Assembly (NCBI RefSeq): GCF_013364195.1
Contig: NZ_CP054918.1
Location: forward strand, 4,639,001 to 4,703,000
Source: Streptomyces sp. NA04227
GTDB taxonomy: Bacteria; Actinomycetota; Actinomycetes; Streptomycetales; Streptomycetaceae
Length of the DNA: 64,000 nucleotides
Direction of reading: 5' to 3'
The notes beneath the pieces are model-generated. The model did no database searches and was not told the DNA's origin. It saw nothing but the letters and a program-made list of their open reading frames with translations. A program made the translations under genes and the position numbers. This document shows positions 42,285 through 50,678 of the stretch, in pieces (the stretch's first letter is position 1; every line of letters begins with the position of its first letter).

Positions 42285-43151
42285 ATGCCGAACCAGCGGG
42301 CGAAGCCCACCCTTCGACGCCGCCGTCTTGGCGCTTTGCTCCGTGACTGCCGCAACAAGGCCGGGCAGACCCTCGAAGAGGCTTCCACGCGCATGGGGTG
42401 GGACGACCACACCAAACTCAGCAAGATCGAGAACGCGCGGGCACACCTTCCGCAGAAAGACGTCGCCCCGCTGCTGAGCGGCTATGGCGTCACCGACGAG
42501 TCCCTGATCACCGCCATCGCGGGACTGGCCCGTGACGCAGGCAAAGCAGGCTGGTGGGCGCCCTACGGCGACACGCTCGCCAACGCGTACACCGACTACA
42601 TCAGCATCGAGTCCGACGCGGTCGGAGTCCGCTTCTACGCCCCGACTGTCATGCCCGGCCTACTCCAAGTCGCCCCGTACGCACGTGAGGTCATCGCGGC
42701 GACCACCACTCGCACCCCCGAGGAAATCGAGGCGCGAGTCAACGTCCGGTTGGCCCGCCAGTCTGTACTGAGCCGCCCGAATCCGCTGAAGTTCTATGCG
42801 GTGATCAACGAGGAGGTCCTGCGGCATGAGTTCCCGAACAACCCCGAAGCCATGAGGGAGCAGCTTCGACACCTGTTGTATCTCTCCGACCGGCCCCACA
42901 TCACCATCCAAGTCATGCCGACACCGGTGGCCTCCCACCCCGGCCTTCTTGGTCTCTTCAACCTGGTTGAGTTCCCGCCCCCGTGGCCGCCTCTCGTCCA
43001 GCTTGAAAGCATCCGCGGTGGCTCGTTCATGGAAGATCGCAGCGATGTGAAGGTGTTCGAGAATGCGTTTGAACGCATCGTCGCCGCAGCCCTTCCCACG
43101 GACACATCGCGGGAAGTCATCAAAACGATCCTGGAGGAGAAATACTCGTGA
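42285..43151 (+). CDS. HTH-DUF5753 transcriptional regulator (WhiJ-like)
   Basis: About 288 residues. An XRE-type HTH (LGALLRDCRNKAGQTLEEASTRMGWDDHTKLSKIENARAHL) is followed by DUF5753 (FYAPTVMPGLLQVAPYAREVI, LARQSVL, HITIQVMP, FNLVEFPPPWPPLVQLE). This architecture is typical of WhiJ-like regulators of sporulation and antibiotic production. ATG 42285 after GGCAGGAAACAG is the start. Its stop overlaps the first DUF397 gene by four bases, so regulator and small partner are made together. Confidence 0.92.
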   Translation: MPNQRAKPTLRRRRLGALLRDCRNKAGQTLEEASTRMGWDDHTKLSKIENARAHLPQKDVAPLLSGYGVTDESLITAIAGLARDAGKAGWWAPYGDTLANAYTDYISIESDAVGVRFYAPTVMPGLLQVAPYAREVIAATTTRTPEEIEARVNVRLARQSVLSRPNPLKFYAVINEEVLRHEFPNNPEAMREQLRHLLYLSDRPHITIQVMPTPVASHPGLLGLFNLVEFPPPWPPLVQLESIRGGSFMEDRSDVKVFENAFERIVAAALPTDTSREVIKTILEEKYS

Positions 43152-43399
43152 CCAGCTCAACTCCGTCCCGTGCCAAGCTCGTTCATGCCGATGAGTTGAC
43201 TGGCGCGGACTGGTTCAAATCCTCGTACAGCGGCGGCGAAGACAACTGTATCGAGGTCGCTGCCAACCTCGTCGCTTCGCATGGCATGGTCCCCGTCCGT
43301 GACTCCAAGAACCCCAACGGCCCTGCCCTTGGCATCCCCGCCGACGCCTTCTCGTCCTTCGTGGCGGGCGTCAAGGCTGGGCAGTTGGGCACTTTCTGA
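43148..43399 (+). CDS. DUF397 protein 1
   Basis: 83 residues: ELTGADWFKSSYSGGEDNCIEVAAN, GMVPVRDSKNPNGPALGIPADAFSSFVAGVKAG. DUF397 proteins are the small partners of HTH-DUF5753 regulators and are thought to counteract them. GTG 43148 overlaps the regulator stop codon. It is closely related to copy 3 at 43734. Confidence 0.92.
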   Translation: MTSSTPSRAKLVHADELTGADWFKSSYSGGEDNCIEVAANLVASHGMVPVRDSKNPNGPALGIPADAFSSFVAGVKAGQLGTF

Positions 43400-43480
43400 T
43401 CGTCTGAGCACTACAACGGTCGCGTCGCGTCTCGGAGTTGGGGGTGCAGCGGGACCGATGGCTATGGGAAGGGGCGCGTA

Positions 43481-43681
43481 ATGGCAATCGAATCTCCCCG
43501 ATGGTTCAAGTCCTCGTACTCCAGCGGCGGAGAGCAGTGCATCGAGATTGCCGACCTTCGTCGGTCGTCCCTTGCTGCTGTCGCCGTGCGTGATTCGAAG
43601 GAACCGGACGGACCGGCTCTGCTGGTTGAACCCGCCGCGTTCGCTGGTTTCGCTACGTTCGCTGCCACCTTCGAGGTCTGA
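43481..43681 (+). CDS. DUF397 protein 2
   Basis: 66 residues: PRWFKSSYSSGGEQCIEIADLRRSSLAAVAVRDSKEPDGPALLVEPAAFAGF. It is the most divergent of the three DUF397 copies and lacks the N-terminal GADW extension. GGAAGGGGCGCGTA precedes ATG 43481. It is 81 bp after copy 1. Confidence 0.88.
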   Translation: MAIESPRWFKSSYSSGGEQCIEIADLRRSSLAAVAVRDSKEPDGPALLVEPAAFAGFATFAATFEV

Positions 43682-43733
43682 TCAAGGCGTCTGCGAACAG
43701 CCTGCTCTTGCCTCACCTGGAAGGAAAGCGGAA

Positions 43734-43973
43734 GTGGTCAACAACAGGAGCCTGAGGTCGACCGATCTCCCCGGTGCCGACTGGCGGAAGTCGTCGTACA
43801 GCGGCGGTAATGCGGGCCAGTGCGTCGAGGTCTCCATCAACCTCGTCGCTTCGTGCGGCATGGTTCCCGTCCGTGACTCCAAGAACCCGAGCGGTCCTGT
43901 CCTGGGCGTTCACGTTGACGCGTTCTCGTCGTTCGTGGCAGGCGTCAAAGCCGGTCACCTCGGTACTGTCTGA
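43734..43973 (+). CDS. DUF397 protein 3
   Basis: 79 residues starting at GTG 43734 after AAGGAAAG: LPGADWRKSSYSGGNAGQCVEVSINLVAS then GMVPVRDSKNPSGPVLGVHVDAFSSFVAGVKAG. The C-terminal half is almost identical to copy 1 at protein and DNA level, so the two arose by a recent duplication with copy 2 between them. Confidence 0.9.
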   Translation: MVNNRSLRSTDLPGADWRKSSYSGGNAGQCVEVSINLVASCGMVPVRDSKNPSGPVLGVHVDAFSSFVAGVKAGHLGTV

Positions 43974-44076
43974 CCTTCCGAGCGCCGCAACGGCCCCGTC
44001 GCGCCCCTGAGTTGGAGGTATGGCGGGGCCGATTGCTATCCAAGGGCACCCGCTGGACCCAGTGACGGACCGTGGG

Positions 44077-44799
44077 CTAGCCGCAGCAGTCGCAGCCAGG
44101 CCGACAGCCGCACGCATCATCCGTCTCGTTCAGCGGGGCGCCCATGGCGGCGGCCGGGGGTGCGCAGCAGCCCTTGCCCTGCCAGGCGTCGCGGCCTTCC
44201 TTCACGGCGATGGCGGCGATGACGAGGGCGGCGATGGGGTCGGCCCAGGACCAGCCGAGAGTGGCGTTGAGGAGCAGGCCGACCAGGAGTACGGCGGACA
44301 GATAGGTGCACAGGAGGGTCTGCTTGGAGTCGGCGACCGCGGAGGCGGAGCCGAGTTCGCGGCCGGTACGACGCTGGGCGGCGGACAGGAAGGGCATGAC
44401 CGCGAGGGAGAGCGCGGCGATGACGATGCCGAGGACGGAGCGTTCGGCCTCGCCGGTGCCGGTCAGGGCGCGGGCTGCGTCGAAGGTGACGTATGCGGCG
44501 AGGGCGAAGAAGGAGACGGCGATGATCCGCAGGGTGCGCTGCTCGCGCGCCTCGCGTGCGGCGTGGTCGCGGGCGGAGAACTGCCAGGCCACCGCAGCGG
44601 CGGAGGAGACCTCGATGACGGAGTCGAGGCCGAAGCCGATCAGGGCGGTGGAGGAGGCGCGGGCGCCGGCGGTGAGGGCGACGATCGCTTCGATGACGTT
44701 GTAGGTGATCGTCGCGGCGACCAAGAGGCGTATCCGGCGGGCAAGCGCGTCGCGGCGGGCCGGGGAGGGGCCGAGGGATACGGATATCTCGGCGGTCAT
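44077..44799 (-). CDS. Cation diffusion facilitator-like metal exporter with Cys-rich tail
   Basis: About 240 residues, six predicted membrane helices. GFGLDSVIEVSSAA, SADSKQT-like AVADSKQTLLCTYLSAVLL and WADPIAALVIA hold the Asp/His-type metal-site positions of the transporter domain. The C-terminus is unusual: KGCCAPP followed by DDACGCRPGCDCCG, with eight Cys in about 30 residues, suited to Cd, Pb, Zn or Cu(I) capture. It begins one base after the stop of the CmtR-like repressor, so the pair is a metal-efflux operon. Confidence 0.87.
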   Translation of the reverse strand: MTAEISVSLGPSPARRDALARRIRLLVAATITYNVIEAIVALTAGARASSTALIGFGLDSVIEVSSAAAVAWQFSARDHAAREAREQRTLRIIAVSFFALAAYVTFDAARALTGTGEAERSVLGIVIAALSLAVMPFLSAAQRRTGRELGSASAVADSKQTLLCTYLSAVLLVGLLLNATLGWSWADPIAALVIAAIAVKEGRDAWQGKGCCAPPAAAMGAPLNETDDACGCRPGCDCCG

Positions 44800-44800
44800 G

Positions 44801-45151
44801 TCAGCAGCAGCCCTTCTCGTCGGCGTCGGGGCAGGTGCGGTCGGTCTCGACGGCGACCACGGCGGTGCGCAGGTCGTCGAGTGCGTGGCCGAGGCGTTCG
44901 TCGGCGAGCTCGTAGCGGGTGCGGCGGCCGTCGGGGGCGGTGACTACCAGGCCGCAGTCACGCAGACATGCCAGGTGGTTCGACAGCCGGGTGCGGGAGA
45001 TGTCGAGCGCGTCGGCGAGGTCGGCAGGGTAGGCCGGGGCGTCGCGCAGGGCGAGCAGGATGCGGCAGCGGATCGGGTCGGCGAGCGCGCGGCCGAATCG
45101 GGCCAGCACCTCGATGTCGGTGGCAACGGAAAGCACGGCACGAAAGTACAC
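44801..45151 (-). CDS. cmtR: ArsR-family metal sensor, CmtR-like
   Basis: 116 residues: RFGRALADPIRCRILLALRDAPAYPADLADALDISRTRLSNHLACLRDCGLVV. The two Cys in HLACLRDCGLV are at the positions used by mycobacterial CmtR to bind Cd(II)/Pb(II), and further Cys are at RTCPDADEKGCC near the end. Metal binding should release DNA. The frame starts at GTG 45151; an internal GTG six codons on is also possible. A perfect CTGAATTCAG palindrome lies seven bases upstream. Confidence 0.87.
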   Translation of the reverse strand: MYFRAVLSVATDIEVLARFGRALADPIRCRILLALRDAPAYPADLADALDISRTRLSNHLACLRDCGLVVTAPDGRRTRYELADERLGHALDDLRTAVVAVETDRTCPDADEKGCC

Positions 45152-45157
45152 GTGATC

Positions 45158-45167
45158 CTGAATTCAG
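45158..45167. promoter_or_regulatory. Candidate CmtR operator
   Basis: CTGAATTCAG is a perfect 10-bp palindrome in an otherwise GC-rich region, immediately before the cmtR start, where an ArsR-family repressor would block its own promoter. Confidence 0.5.
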
Positions 45168-45299
45168 AGAAGCGTGAACCGATCGGCGCCCACCAGCCCA
45201 GCCCAGCACAGCCCGGCCCGCCCAGAGCGCGCACAGGTTCTGTCAGTGCTCCCCAGTACTCTCCCCACCATCGATCACCGACCGTGAGGAACAAGAGAG

Positions 45300-46808
45300 T
45301 TGACCGCCCTGACCGCTTTCCCGCTGCCCTTTCAGTCGTCCCGTTCCACCGGGTTCGCGACACCCCGAACGCTGAGGGAACTCCAGATGATGGAGTGCAG
45401 CGCTCACATACGGGCGAAGCCGGGGTGGTTCGAGAAGAGGAACGACGCCGACATCGTCGCCAAGTGGACGCGGGAAGCGATCGCCCAAGGCCTCACCGAA
45501 GCGCAGGTGCGCTACGTACTCGCCGAACTCGCGCATTACGCCGCGCTGCGGGACGAGCGCACCGGCATCGAGGTGTCCACCGTCGACGGCGTGTGGCACT
45601 CGGACGCACTGGTCGAGGACTCTCTCGGGTCCCGGCTGCGGGAGGCGGTCCGGGTTCTGGAGGAGGTTCCCGAGGCGGAGAAGGACTGGCACCCCGGGTC
45701 CGACGGGCAGGTGCTCGATCTCGTTCATCCCTCGCTGTTCTGCCTGGTGAACGGGGTGAGCGGCGGGCCCGAGCGGGCCTGGCGGAATCCGACGAACCGC
45801 TACGCGCGGTACGAGTTCTCGGAGAAGTTCCAGTGGCTGCCCACGGACGTCGACGTCCGCGAGGACGGCGAGGTCGTCTTCCGGTCGTACGTGAACAACG
45901 TGCACCCCGAGGATCACCGCGAACTGGCCGCCGTACTGCCGGAGTTGTTCGCGCGTATGCGCCCGCTGTTCGAGAACGTGCTCACCGATCTGCGCCATCC
46001 GCGGCCGCTGCGGATCGAGGCCGATCCCTACGGGTGGTACGACTCGGAGCCGGAGTATCCGGACAAGGACTCCTACAGCGATGACGCGGCCTACCAAGAA
46101 GCCGTCCGTACCTATGAAGCGGCCCAGGACGACTGGTGGGAGAACCGCTGCCCGGTCGTCCCGGACGCGCCGGACTTCACCCCGCCCGAGGTGCCCGAGG
46201 ACTCCGCCCGAATAGACCTGCGCGGCCGTCGACTCCAGGTCATCGTCAAGCTCGCCACGATTCAACTCACCCCGGACAAGCCGGAGTACGACGGCGGTTC
46301 CTGGCACGTCGAGGGGATGCTGAACGAGCGGATCGTCTCGACCGGGATCTACTACTGGGACAGCGAGAACATCACCGAGAGCACGCTGGGCTTCCGGGCG
46401 GCACTCGACGACCCGAGCTACGAACAGAACGACGACAACGGTGTGCGTGAGGTCTACGGCCTGGAGGACGAGGACCAGCTGAACCAGGACCTCGGATCGG
46501 TGTCGACCTCGGCCGGTCGCTGCCTCGCGTTCCCGAACGTCCTGCAGCACCGCGTCGGCTCGTTCCGCCTGACCGACCCGACCCGGCCGGGGCACCGCAA
46601 GATCCTCGCGTTCTTCCTGGTCGACCCGTCGGAAACGATCGTCTCCACCTCCGATGTGCCGCCGCAACAGCCGTGGTCCGACACCTCGACCATGACGCTG
46701 GAGCAGGCCAAGGGCTACCGCGAGGAACTGATGCGGGAACGCAAGTTCTTCGTCGCCGAGCACAACGAGGAGCTCTACGAGCGGGAGTTCTCCCTCTGCG
46801 AGCACTGA
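45300..46808 (+). CDS. DUF4246 domain protein, possible Fe(II)/2-oxoglutarate-type oxygenase
   Basis: About 502 residues matching DUF4246, a family best known from fungi and some actinobacteria. Key regions: RTLRELQMMECSAHIRAKPGWFEKR, LHPSLFCLVNG-type VHPSLFCLVNG, VNNVHPEDHRELAAVLPELFAR, GGSWHVEGMLNERIVSTGIYYWDSENI and PGHRKILAFFLVDPS. The HxE in WHVEGM with the later HRKIL could form the 2-His-1-carboxylate iron site. The frame starts with TTG 45300 behind GAGGAACAAGAGAG; no earlier start is better. The partner metabolite is unknown. Confidence 0.8.
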   Translation: MTALTAFPLPFQSSRSTGFATPRTLRELQMMECSAHIRAKPGWFEKRNDADIVAKWTREAIAQGLTEAQVRYVLAELAHYAALRDERTGIEVSTVDGVWHSDALVEDSLGSRLREAVRVLEEVPEAEKDWHPGSDGQVLDLVHPSLFCLVNGVSGGPERAWRNPTNRYARYEFSEKFQWLPTDVDVREDGEVVFRSYVNNVHPEDHRELAAVLPELFARMRPLFENVLTDLRHPRPLRIEADPYGWYDSEPEYPDKDSYSDDAAYQEAVRTYEAAQDDWWENRCPVVPDAPDFTPPEVPEDSARIDLRGRRLQVIVKLATIQLTPDKPEYDGGSWHVEGMLNERIVSTGIYYWDSENITESTLGFRAALDDPSYEQNDDNGVREVYGLEDEDQLNQDLGSVSTSAGRCLAFPNVLQHRVGSFRLTDPTRPGHRKILAFFLVDPSETIVSTSDVPPQQPWSDTSTMTLEQAKGYREELMRERKFFVAEHNEELYEREFSLCEH

Positions 46809-46902
46809 GCCTGGGCAGCGTGGAGGACCTGGACCACGTGGACCCTTGAAGTCCGGCTGAAGCATGGGGTGTTGGGGGCTGGGCCAGGGCGCGTCTCTTC
46901 GA

Positions 46903-46922
46903 CTGGCTGGCTGGCTGGCTGG
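46903..46922 (+). repeat. CTGG microsatellite, five units
   Basis: Five CTGG units in a row lie between the convergent DUF4246 and VOC genes. Non-coding. Confidence 0.9.
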
Positions 46923-46951
46923 TCGATCGGACGCGCCCGTCCGACGAGCGA

Positions 46952-47398
46952 TTACTGAGGCCCGATCCGTTCGGCCAGAGCGACGATGATTCCCGAGGGG
47001 CCGCGGAGGTTGCAGAGTCGGTAGACGTTCTCGTACTCCGCCACCTCGCCGAGGAGTTCGGCGCCGTGGCGGCGCAGGCGGGCGATCGTGTCGTCGATGT
47101 CGTCGACGGCGAACATGACACGGTGCAGGCCCAGCGTGTGGGGCGGCGGGTTCAGCGGTCCGGTGGTGATCGCCGCGGGGGCGTGGAACTTCGTCAGCTC
47201 CAGCTTGCCGTGGCCGTCCGGGGTGCGCATCATCGCGATGGCGCTGCGGACACCGTCGAGGCCGACCATCCGGTCCGCCGCGATTCCCTCGATCTCCGCC
47301 TCGCCTTCCAGCTCCATGCCGAGCTCGGTGAAGAAGGCGACGGCAGCCTTCAGGTCGTCGACGACGATGCCTACGTTGTCCATCCGCTGAATCGTCAC
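46952..47398 (-). CDS. VOC (glyoxalase/bleomycin resistance) family protein
   Basis: About 148 residues with two paired beta-alpha-beta modules: MDNVGIVVDDLKAAVAFFTELGMELEGE and LHRVMFAVDDIDDTIARLRRHGAEL, then NLRGPSGIIVALAERIG. The metal-ligand Glu and His positions are partly kept. The reaction is unknown; such proteins act as dioxygenases, isomerases or drug-binding proteins. GTG 47398 follows AAGGAGCACCCCC. It marks the left edge of the segment that resembles a different part of the S. coelicolor chromosome. Confidence 0.85.
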   Translation of the reverse strand: MTIQRMDNVGIVVDDLKAAVAFFTELGMELEGEAEIEGIAADRMVGLDGVRSAIAMMRTPDGHGKLELTKFHAPAAITTGPLNPPPHTLGLHRVMFAVDDIDDTIARLRRHGAELLGEVAEYENVYRLCNLRGPSGIIVALAERIGPQ

Positions 47399-47520
47399 GG
47401 GGGTGCTCCTTGGTCGGTCGCGCAGTCCGTTCCGGCTACTGGTACCCCTGGGACGAAGCCGGTGCCGCATTTTCGACACTCGGAAGTGTCGATGCCCTGA
47501 CGTCGATGCCCTGACCTGGA

Positions 47521-49203
47521 CTACCGACTGGCCCGGTCTCCGGTCCTGCCGGCGGCCCTGTCCACCATCGCCCCGGCAGACCCGTCGGGTACGGGCGGCG
47601 CCGCAGTAGTCCCGGTACTCCCGGGACTCCCGGTACTCCCGTTACGCCCCTCCCTCGTGGCCCCCGCCACCGGCCGCGCCGACTTCATACCGGACGTACC
47701 TGTGCCCGCCCCCGGGCCCACGCCGTTGTCCGCGCCCTTCCGCTTCAACCGCCCGTCCCGCCCGTCCTTCTGCCCCTTGCGGGAGCCGGACGCCGCAGCG
47801 GACTTCCCAGACGTCCCAGACGTCCCAGACGTCCCAGACGTCCCAGACTTCCCGGACTTCCCGCACTTCTCCGCCGGCGGCAGCATCGGGAAACTCCCGG
47901 TGCTCGTCGGCGCGTGCTCGGGCAGGAACAGCACCGCGACCGCGCCCTGGGCGGGGGCGTCCTCGGGTGCGCCGGGCCGTCGTACGTTGCGGAAGGTGAG
48001 CTCGGCGCCGAGGACGCGGGCCTGTCCGGCGGCGATGGTGAGTCCCAGGCCGTGGCCGCGGCCCGCCCGGTCCTTGCTGCCGGTGCGGAACCGGCTCGGG
48101 CCCTCGGCGAGCAGTTCCTCGGGGAAACCGGAACCGTGGTCCTGCACCCGCACCATCCGCCCGTCGACGGTGATCTCGACCGGCGGCGCCCCGTGCCGCG
48201 CCGCGTTGGCGAGCAGGTTGCCGAGTATGCGTTCCAGGCGCCGGGGGTCGGTGACGACCTCCGACTCCCGTACGACATGGACGGTGACATTGGCGTCGGA
48301 GGTGCCGATCCGCCGGGAGACGAACTCGCCGAGCAGGATGCCCTGGAGCTCGGCCCGTTCGGCCGCGCTGTCCAGGCGGGCCACTTCGAGTACGTCCTCG
48401 ACGAGTGTGCGCAGCGCCTGCGCGCGGTCCTTGACCAGTTCGCTCGGGCGGCCGGGCGGCAGCAGTTCGGCGGCCGTGAGCAGGCCGGTCACCGGGGTGC
48501 GCAGCTCGTGCGCGATGTCGGCGGTGACCCGGCGTTCGGCCTCCAGGCGTTGCCGTAGCGCGTCGGCCATACCGTCAACGGCACGGGCCAGGTCGTCGGT
48601 CTCGTCGCGTACGACTCCGCCTATGGCGTCCCGTACCCGTACCTCGGACTCGCCCTGCGCGACCTCTCGCGCCGCGGTGGCGGCCTTGCGCAGGCGGCGC
48701 GAGAGCTGGCCGCCGATGAGGACGCCGAGCGCGCAGCCGCCGAGCACGACCGAGAGCGAGCCGATCCACAGGGCGCGGTCGAGGTCGTTGAGCACGGTCG
48801 CGTTGCGGTCGGGGAAGGGGCTGTGCACGGACAGGACGCGGCCGTCGGCGAGCGGCACGGCGGCCCAGATGTCCGGCGCGCCGGAGGCCGTGACATAGGT
48901 GACCCGGCGCCCGGCCTCGGCGCGCTTGCGCAGCTCGCCGGGCATCGCCTTGTCGTCGATGCTGGCGCCGAACTGCTCACGGCCGCTGTTCTCGTAGATC
49001 CGCTGGGCGTACTGGATCCGCTCGTCCTGCATGTCGCGGGCGTTGTCCAGCATCGACACCTGGGCGGCGTTGTGCACCACCAGGCTGAGCGCCAGCGCCA
49101 CGAAGGCGCCGACCAGCGCGATGGCCGCGCTCATCTTCCAGCGCAGCCCGCCGCGCAGCGAGGCGCGTACCCGGGCCGCGATCCGGCCCCGCATCTTCCT
49201 CAC
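47521..49203 (-). CDS. cseC: Sensor histidine kinase CseC of the SigE envelope-stress system
   Basis: 560 residues. Two membrane helices (MSAAIALVGAFVALALSLVV and WIGSLSVVLGGCALGVLIGG) flank an extracytoplasmic sensor of about 110 residues. HAMP, HisKA (TADIAHELRTPVTGLL with the phospho-His) and HATPase (NLLANAARHGA, DHGSGFP, GRGHGLGLTIAAG) domains follow. The last 150 residues are low complexity and include a 9-bp-repeat-encoded SGT/SGK tract. It senses cell-wall damage and phosphorylates CseB. Gene order sigE-cseA-cseB-cseC matches S. coelicolor. GTG 49203 or ATG 49194 may start it. Confidence 0.92.
   Translation of the reverse strand: MRKMRGRIAARVRASLRGGLRWKMSAAIALVGAFVALALSLVVHNAAQVSMLDNARDMQDERIQYAQRIYENSGREQFGASIDDKAMPGELRKRAEAGRRVTYVTASGAPDIWAAVPLADGRVLSVHSPFPDRNATVLNDLDRALWIGSLSVVLGGCALGVLIGGQLSRRLRKAATAAREVAQGESEVRVRDAIGGVVRDETDDLARAVDGMADALRQRLEAERRVTADIAHELRTPVTGLLTAAELLPPGRPSELVKDRAQALRTLVEDVLEVARLDSAAERAELQGILLGEFVSRRIGTSDANVTVHVVRESEVVTDPRRLERILGNLLANAARHGAPPVEITVDGRMVRVQDHGSGFPEELLAEGPSRFRTGSKDRAGRGHGLGLTIAAGQARVLGAELTFRNVRRPGAPEDAPAQGAVAVLFLPEHAPTSTGSFPMLPPAEKCGKSGKSGTSGTSGTSGTSGKSAAASGSRKGQKDGRDGRLKRKGADNGVGPGAGTGTSGMKSARPVAGATREGRNGSTGSPGSTGTTAAPPVPDGSAGAMVDRAAGRTGDRASR
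47801..47863 (-). repeat. 9-bp tandem repeat inside cseC
   Basis: Seven 9-bp units (GACGTCCCA and GACTTCCCG variants on the plus strand) encode a repeating three-residue Ser-Gly-Thr/Lys tract in the CseC tail. Changes in copy number would keep the frame. Confidence 0.9.
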
Positions 49204-49271
49204 CTGCGCCTCCTCACGCCGGACTGCCTGTCGCCGTCACCGGTGCCGTCTTCGGTACGTGTCACGTCCGC

Positions 49272-49985
49272 TCAGCCCCGCAGCTTGTAGCCGAAGCCGC
49301 GGACCGTCTCGATGCGGTCCTGGCCGATCTTGGTCCGCAGCCGCTGCACATGGACGTCGACGACCCGGGTGTCACCGCCCCAGCCGTAGTCCCAGACGCG
49401 TTCCAGGAGCTTGTCCCGGGACAGTACGGTGCCTGGCGCCCGCGAGAACTCCAGGAGCAGTCGCATCTCGGTCGGTGTCAGCGAGACCAGCGCGCCCGCG
49501 CGCCGGACCTCCATGCCCTCGGTGTCGATCTCCAGCTCGCCGAAGCGCAGCGTCCCGGACCCGGCCGGTTCCTCGGCGGGCCGGTCGGTGTCCCGGGCGG
49601 CGGCCCCGCCCGCGTGCCCGAAGCGGCGCAGCACGGCGCGGATACGGGCGACCAGTACGGCACCGTCGAACGGCTTGGTGACGTAGTCGTCGGCGCCCGC
49701 CTCCAGGCCGAGGACGACGTCGATGGAGTCGGCGCGCGCCGAGAGCATGATCACCGGCACCGTGGACTCGTCCCGGATGCGGCGGCACAGGCTCACCCCG
49801 TCCAGGCCCGGCACCATCACGTCGAGCAGGGCGATGTCGGGCCGTACCGCGCGGAAGGACTCCAGACCGTGCAGTCCGTCGGCGACCGCGGTCACGCTGA
49901 ATCCGTCCCGCTCCAGGGCGAGTTGGGTCGCCTCACGGATGACGTCGTCGTCCTCGACGAACAGGACGTGCGTCTGCTGGTTCAT
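49272..49985 (-). CDS. cseB: Response regulator CseB
   Basis: 237 residues, OmpR/PhoB class. The receiver has FVEDDDVIREA (acidic pair), DIALLDVMVPGLDG (phospho-Asp) and VTKPFDG (Lys). The winged-helix DNA-binding domain ends FGYKLRG, with TPTEMRLLLEF and DVHVQRLRTKIG. It activates the sigE promoter on phosphorylation by CseC. It lies 68 bp before cseC and 75 bp after cseA on the same strand. Confidence 0.95.
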   Translation of the reverse strand: MNQQTHVLFVEDDDVIREATQLALERDGFSVTAVADGLHGLESFRAVRPDIALLDVMVPGLDGVSLCRRIRDESTVPVIMLSARADSIDVVLGLEAGADDYVTKPFDGAVLVARIRAVLRRFGHAGGAAARDTDRPAEEPAGSGTLRFGELEIDTEGMEVRRAGALVSLTPTEMRLLLEFSRAPGTVLSRDKLLERVWDYGWGGDTRVVDVHVQRLRTKIGQDRIETVRGFGYKLRG

Positions 49986-50060
49986 CGCTGGCTGCCGTTC
50001 TGCTTCTCTGTTCCGGGGTCGGGTCGGTCCGGGCGGTTGTGTCCGGGTCGGTGACCGGGG

Positions 50061-50678
50061 TCAGTTCCCGGCCGGGTTCTGCGGGTCGCCGACCACATTG
50101 CTGTAGTCGGTCTGGCTTCTGCCCCGCACCGTGAAGCGTCCGTCGGCCCACCCGTAGGTGAGGACCTCTTCGCTGGACGGGTAGGAGACCGGGTCGTTCT
50201 CTCCGTAGAACTGCTGGGTCACGACGAGCTTGCCGTTGTCGATCTCCGCGTACACCGGCGGCGTCTCGGTCTCGAAGACGTGGACGTACTTACCGTCCAC
50301 GAAGCGGTAGACGTACGTACCGATGCCGACCGCGTCACCACAGGTCATGACGTTGACCACGACGTCGTCGGAGCGGCCGCCGGTGAGCTTGCCGTAGCTG
50401 ACGTCGACCGGGTACTTGCCCTCGTCGCCGCAGGGCTCCAGGTCCTGGCGGATCTGCCGGTCGACCTTCGGGTCCCTGCGGACCAGTTCCACCGCGTCGA
50501 CCTTCGAGGAGGACGGGGTCCTGGACCGCGAGACGGGCTCGCTGCTGCTGCGCACCGGACCCTCGTCACGGACGCCCGTGCCGTCGGTGCCGCAGCCGGT
50601 CACCAGGACGCCGACAGCGGCGAGCACGACCGTGGTCGCACTCGCCGCCACTCCCGATTTCGGTACTAGGCCGCGCAC
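50061..50678 (-). CDS. cseA: CseA-like lipoprotein, modulator of the SigE system
   Basis: About 205 residues. The N-terminus has a basic start, hydrophobic run and lipobox LVTGC, so it is anchored on the outer face of the membrane. The mature part is hydrophilic with VELVRRDPKVDRQIRQDLEPCGD, DVVVNVMTCGDAVGIGTYVYRFV and EEVLTYGWADGRFTVRG. In S. coelicolor loss of CseA raises sigE expression, so it dampens the signal. GTG 50678 lies inside the end of sigE, a 13-base overlap. Confidence 0.9.
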   Translation of the reverse strand: MRGLVPKSGVAASATTVVLAAVGVLVTGCGTDGTGVRDEGPVRSSSEPVSRSRTPSSSKVDAVELVRRDPKVDRQIRQDLEPCGDEGKYPVDVSYGKLTGGRSDDVVVNVMTCGDAVGIGTYVYRFVDGKYVHVFETETPPVYAEIDNGKLVVTQQFYGENDPVSYPSSEEVLTYGWADGRFTVRGRSQTDYSNVVGDPQNPAGN

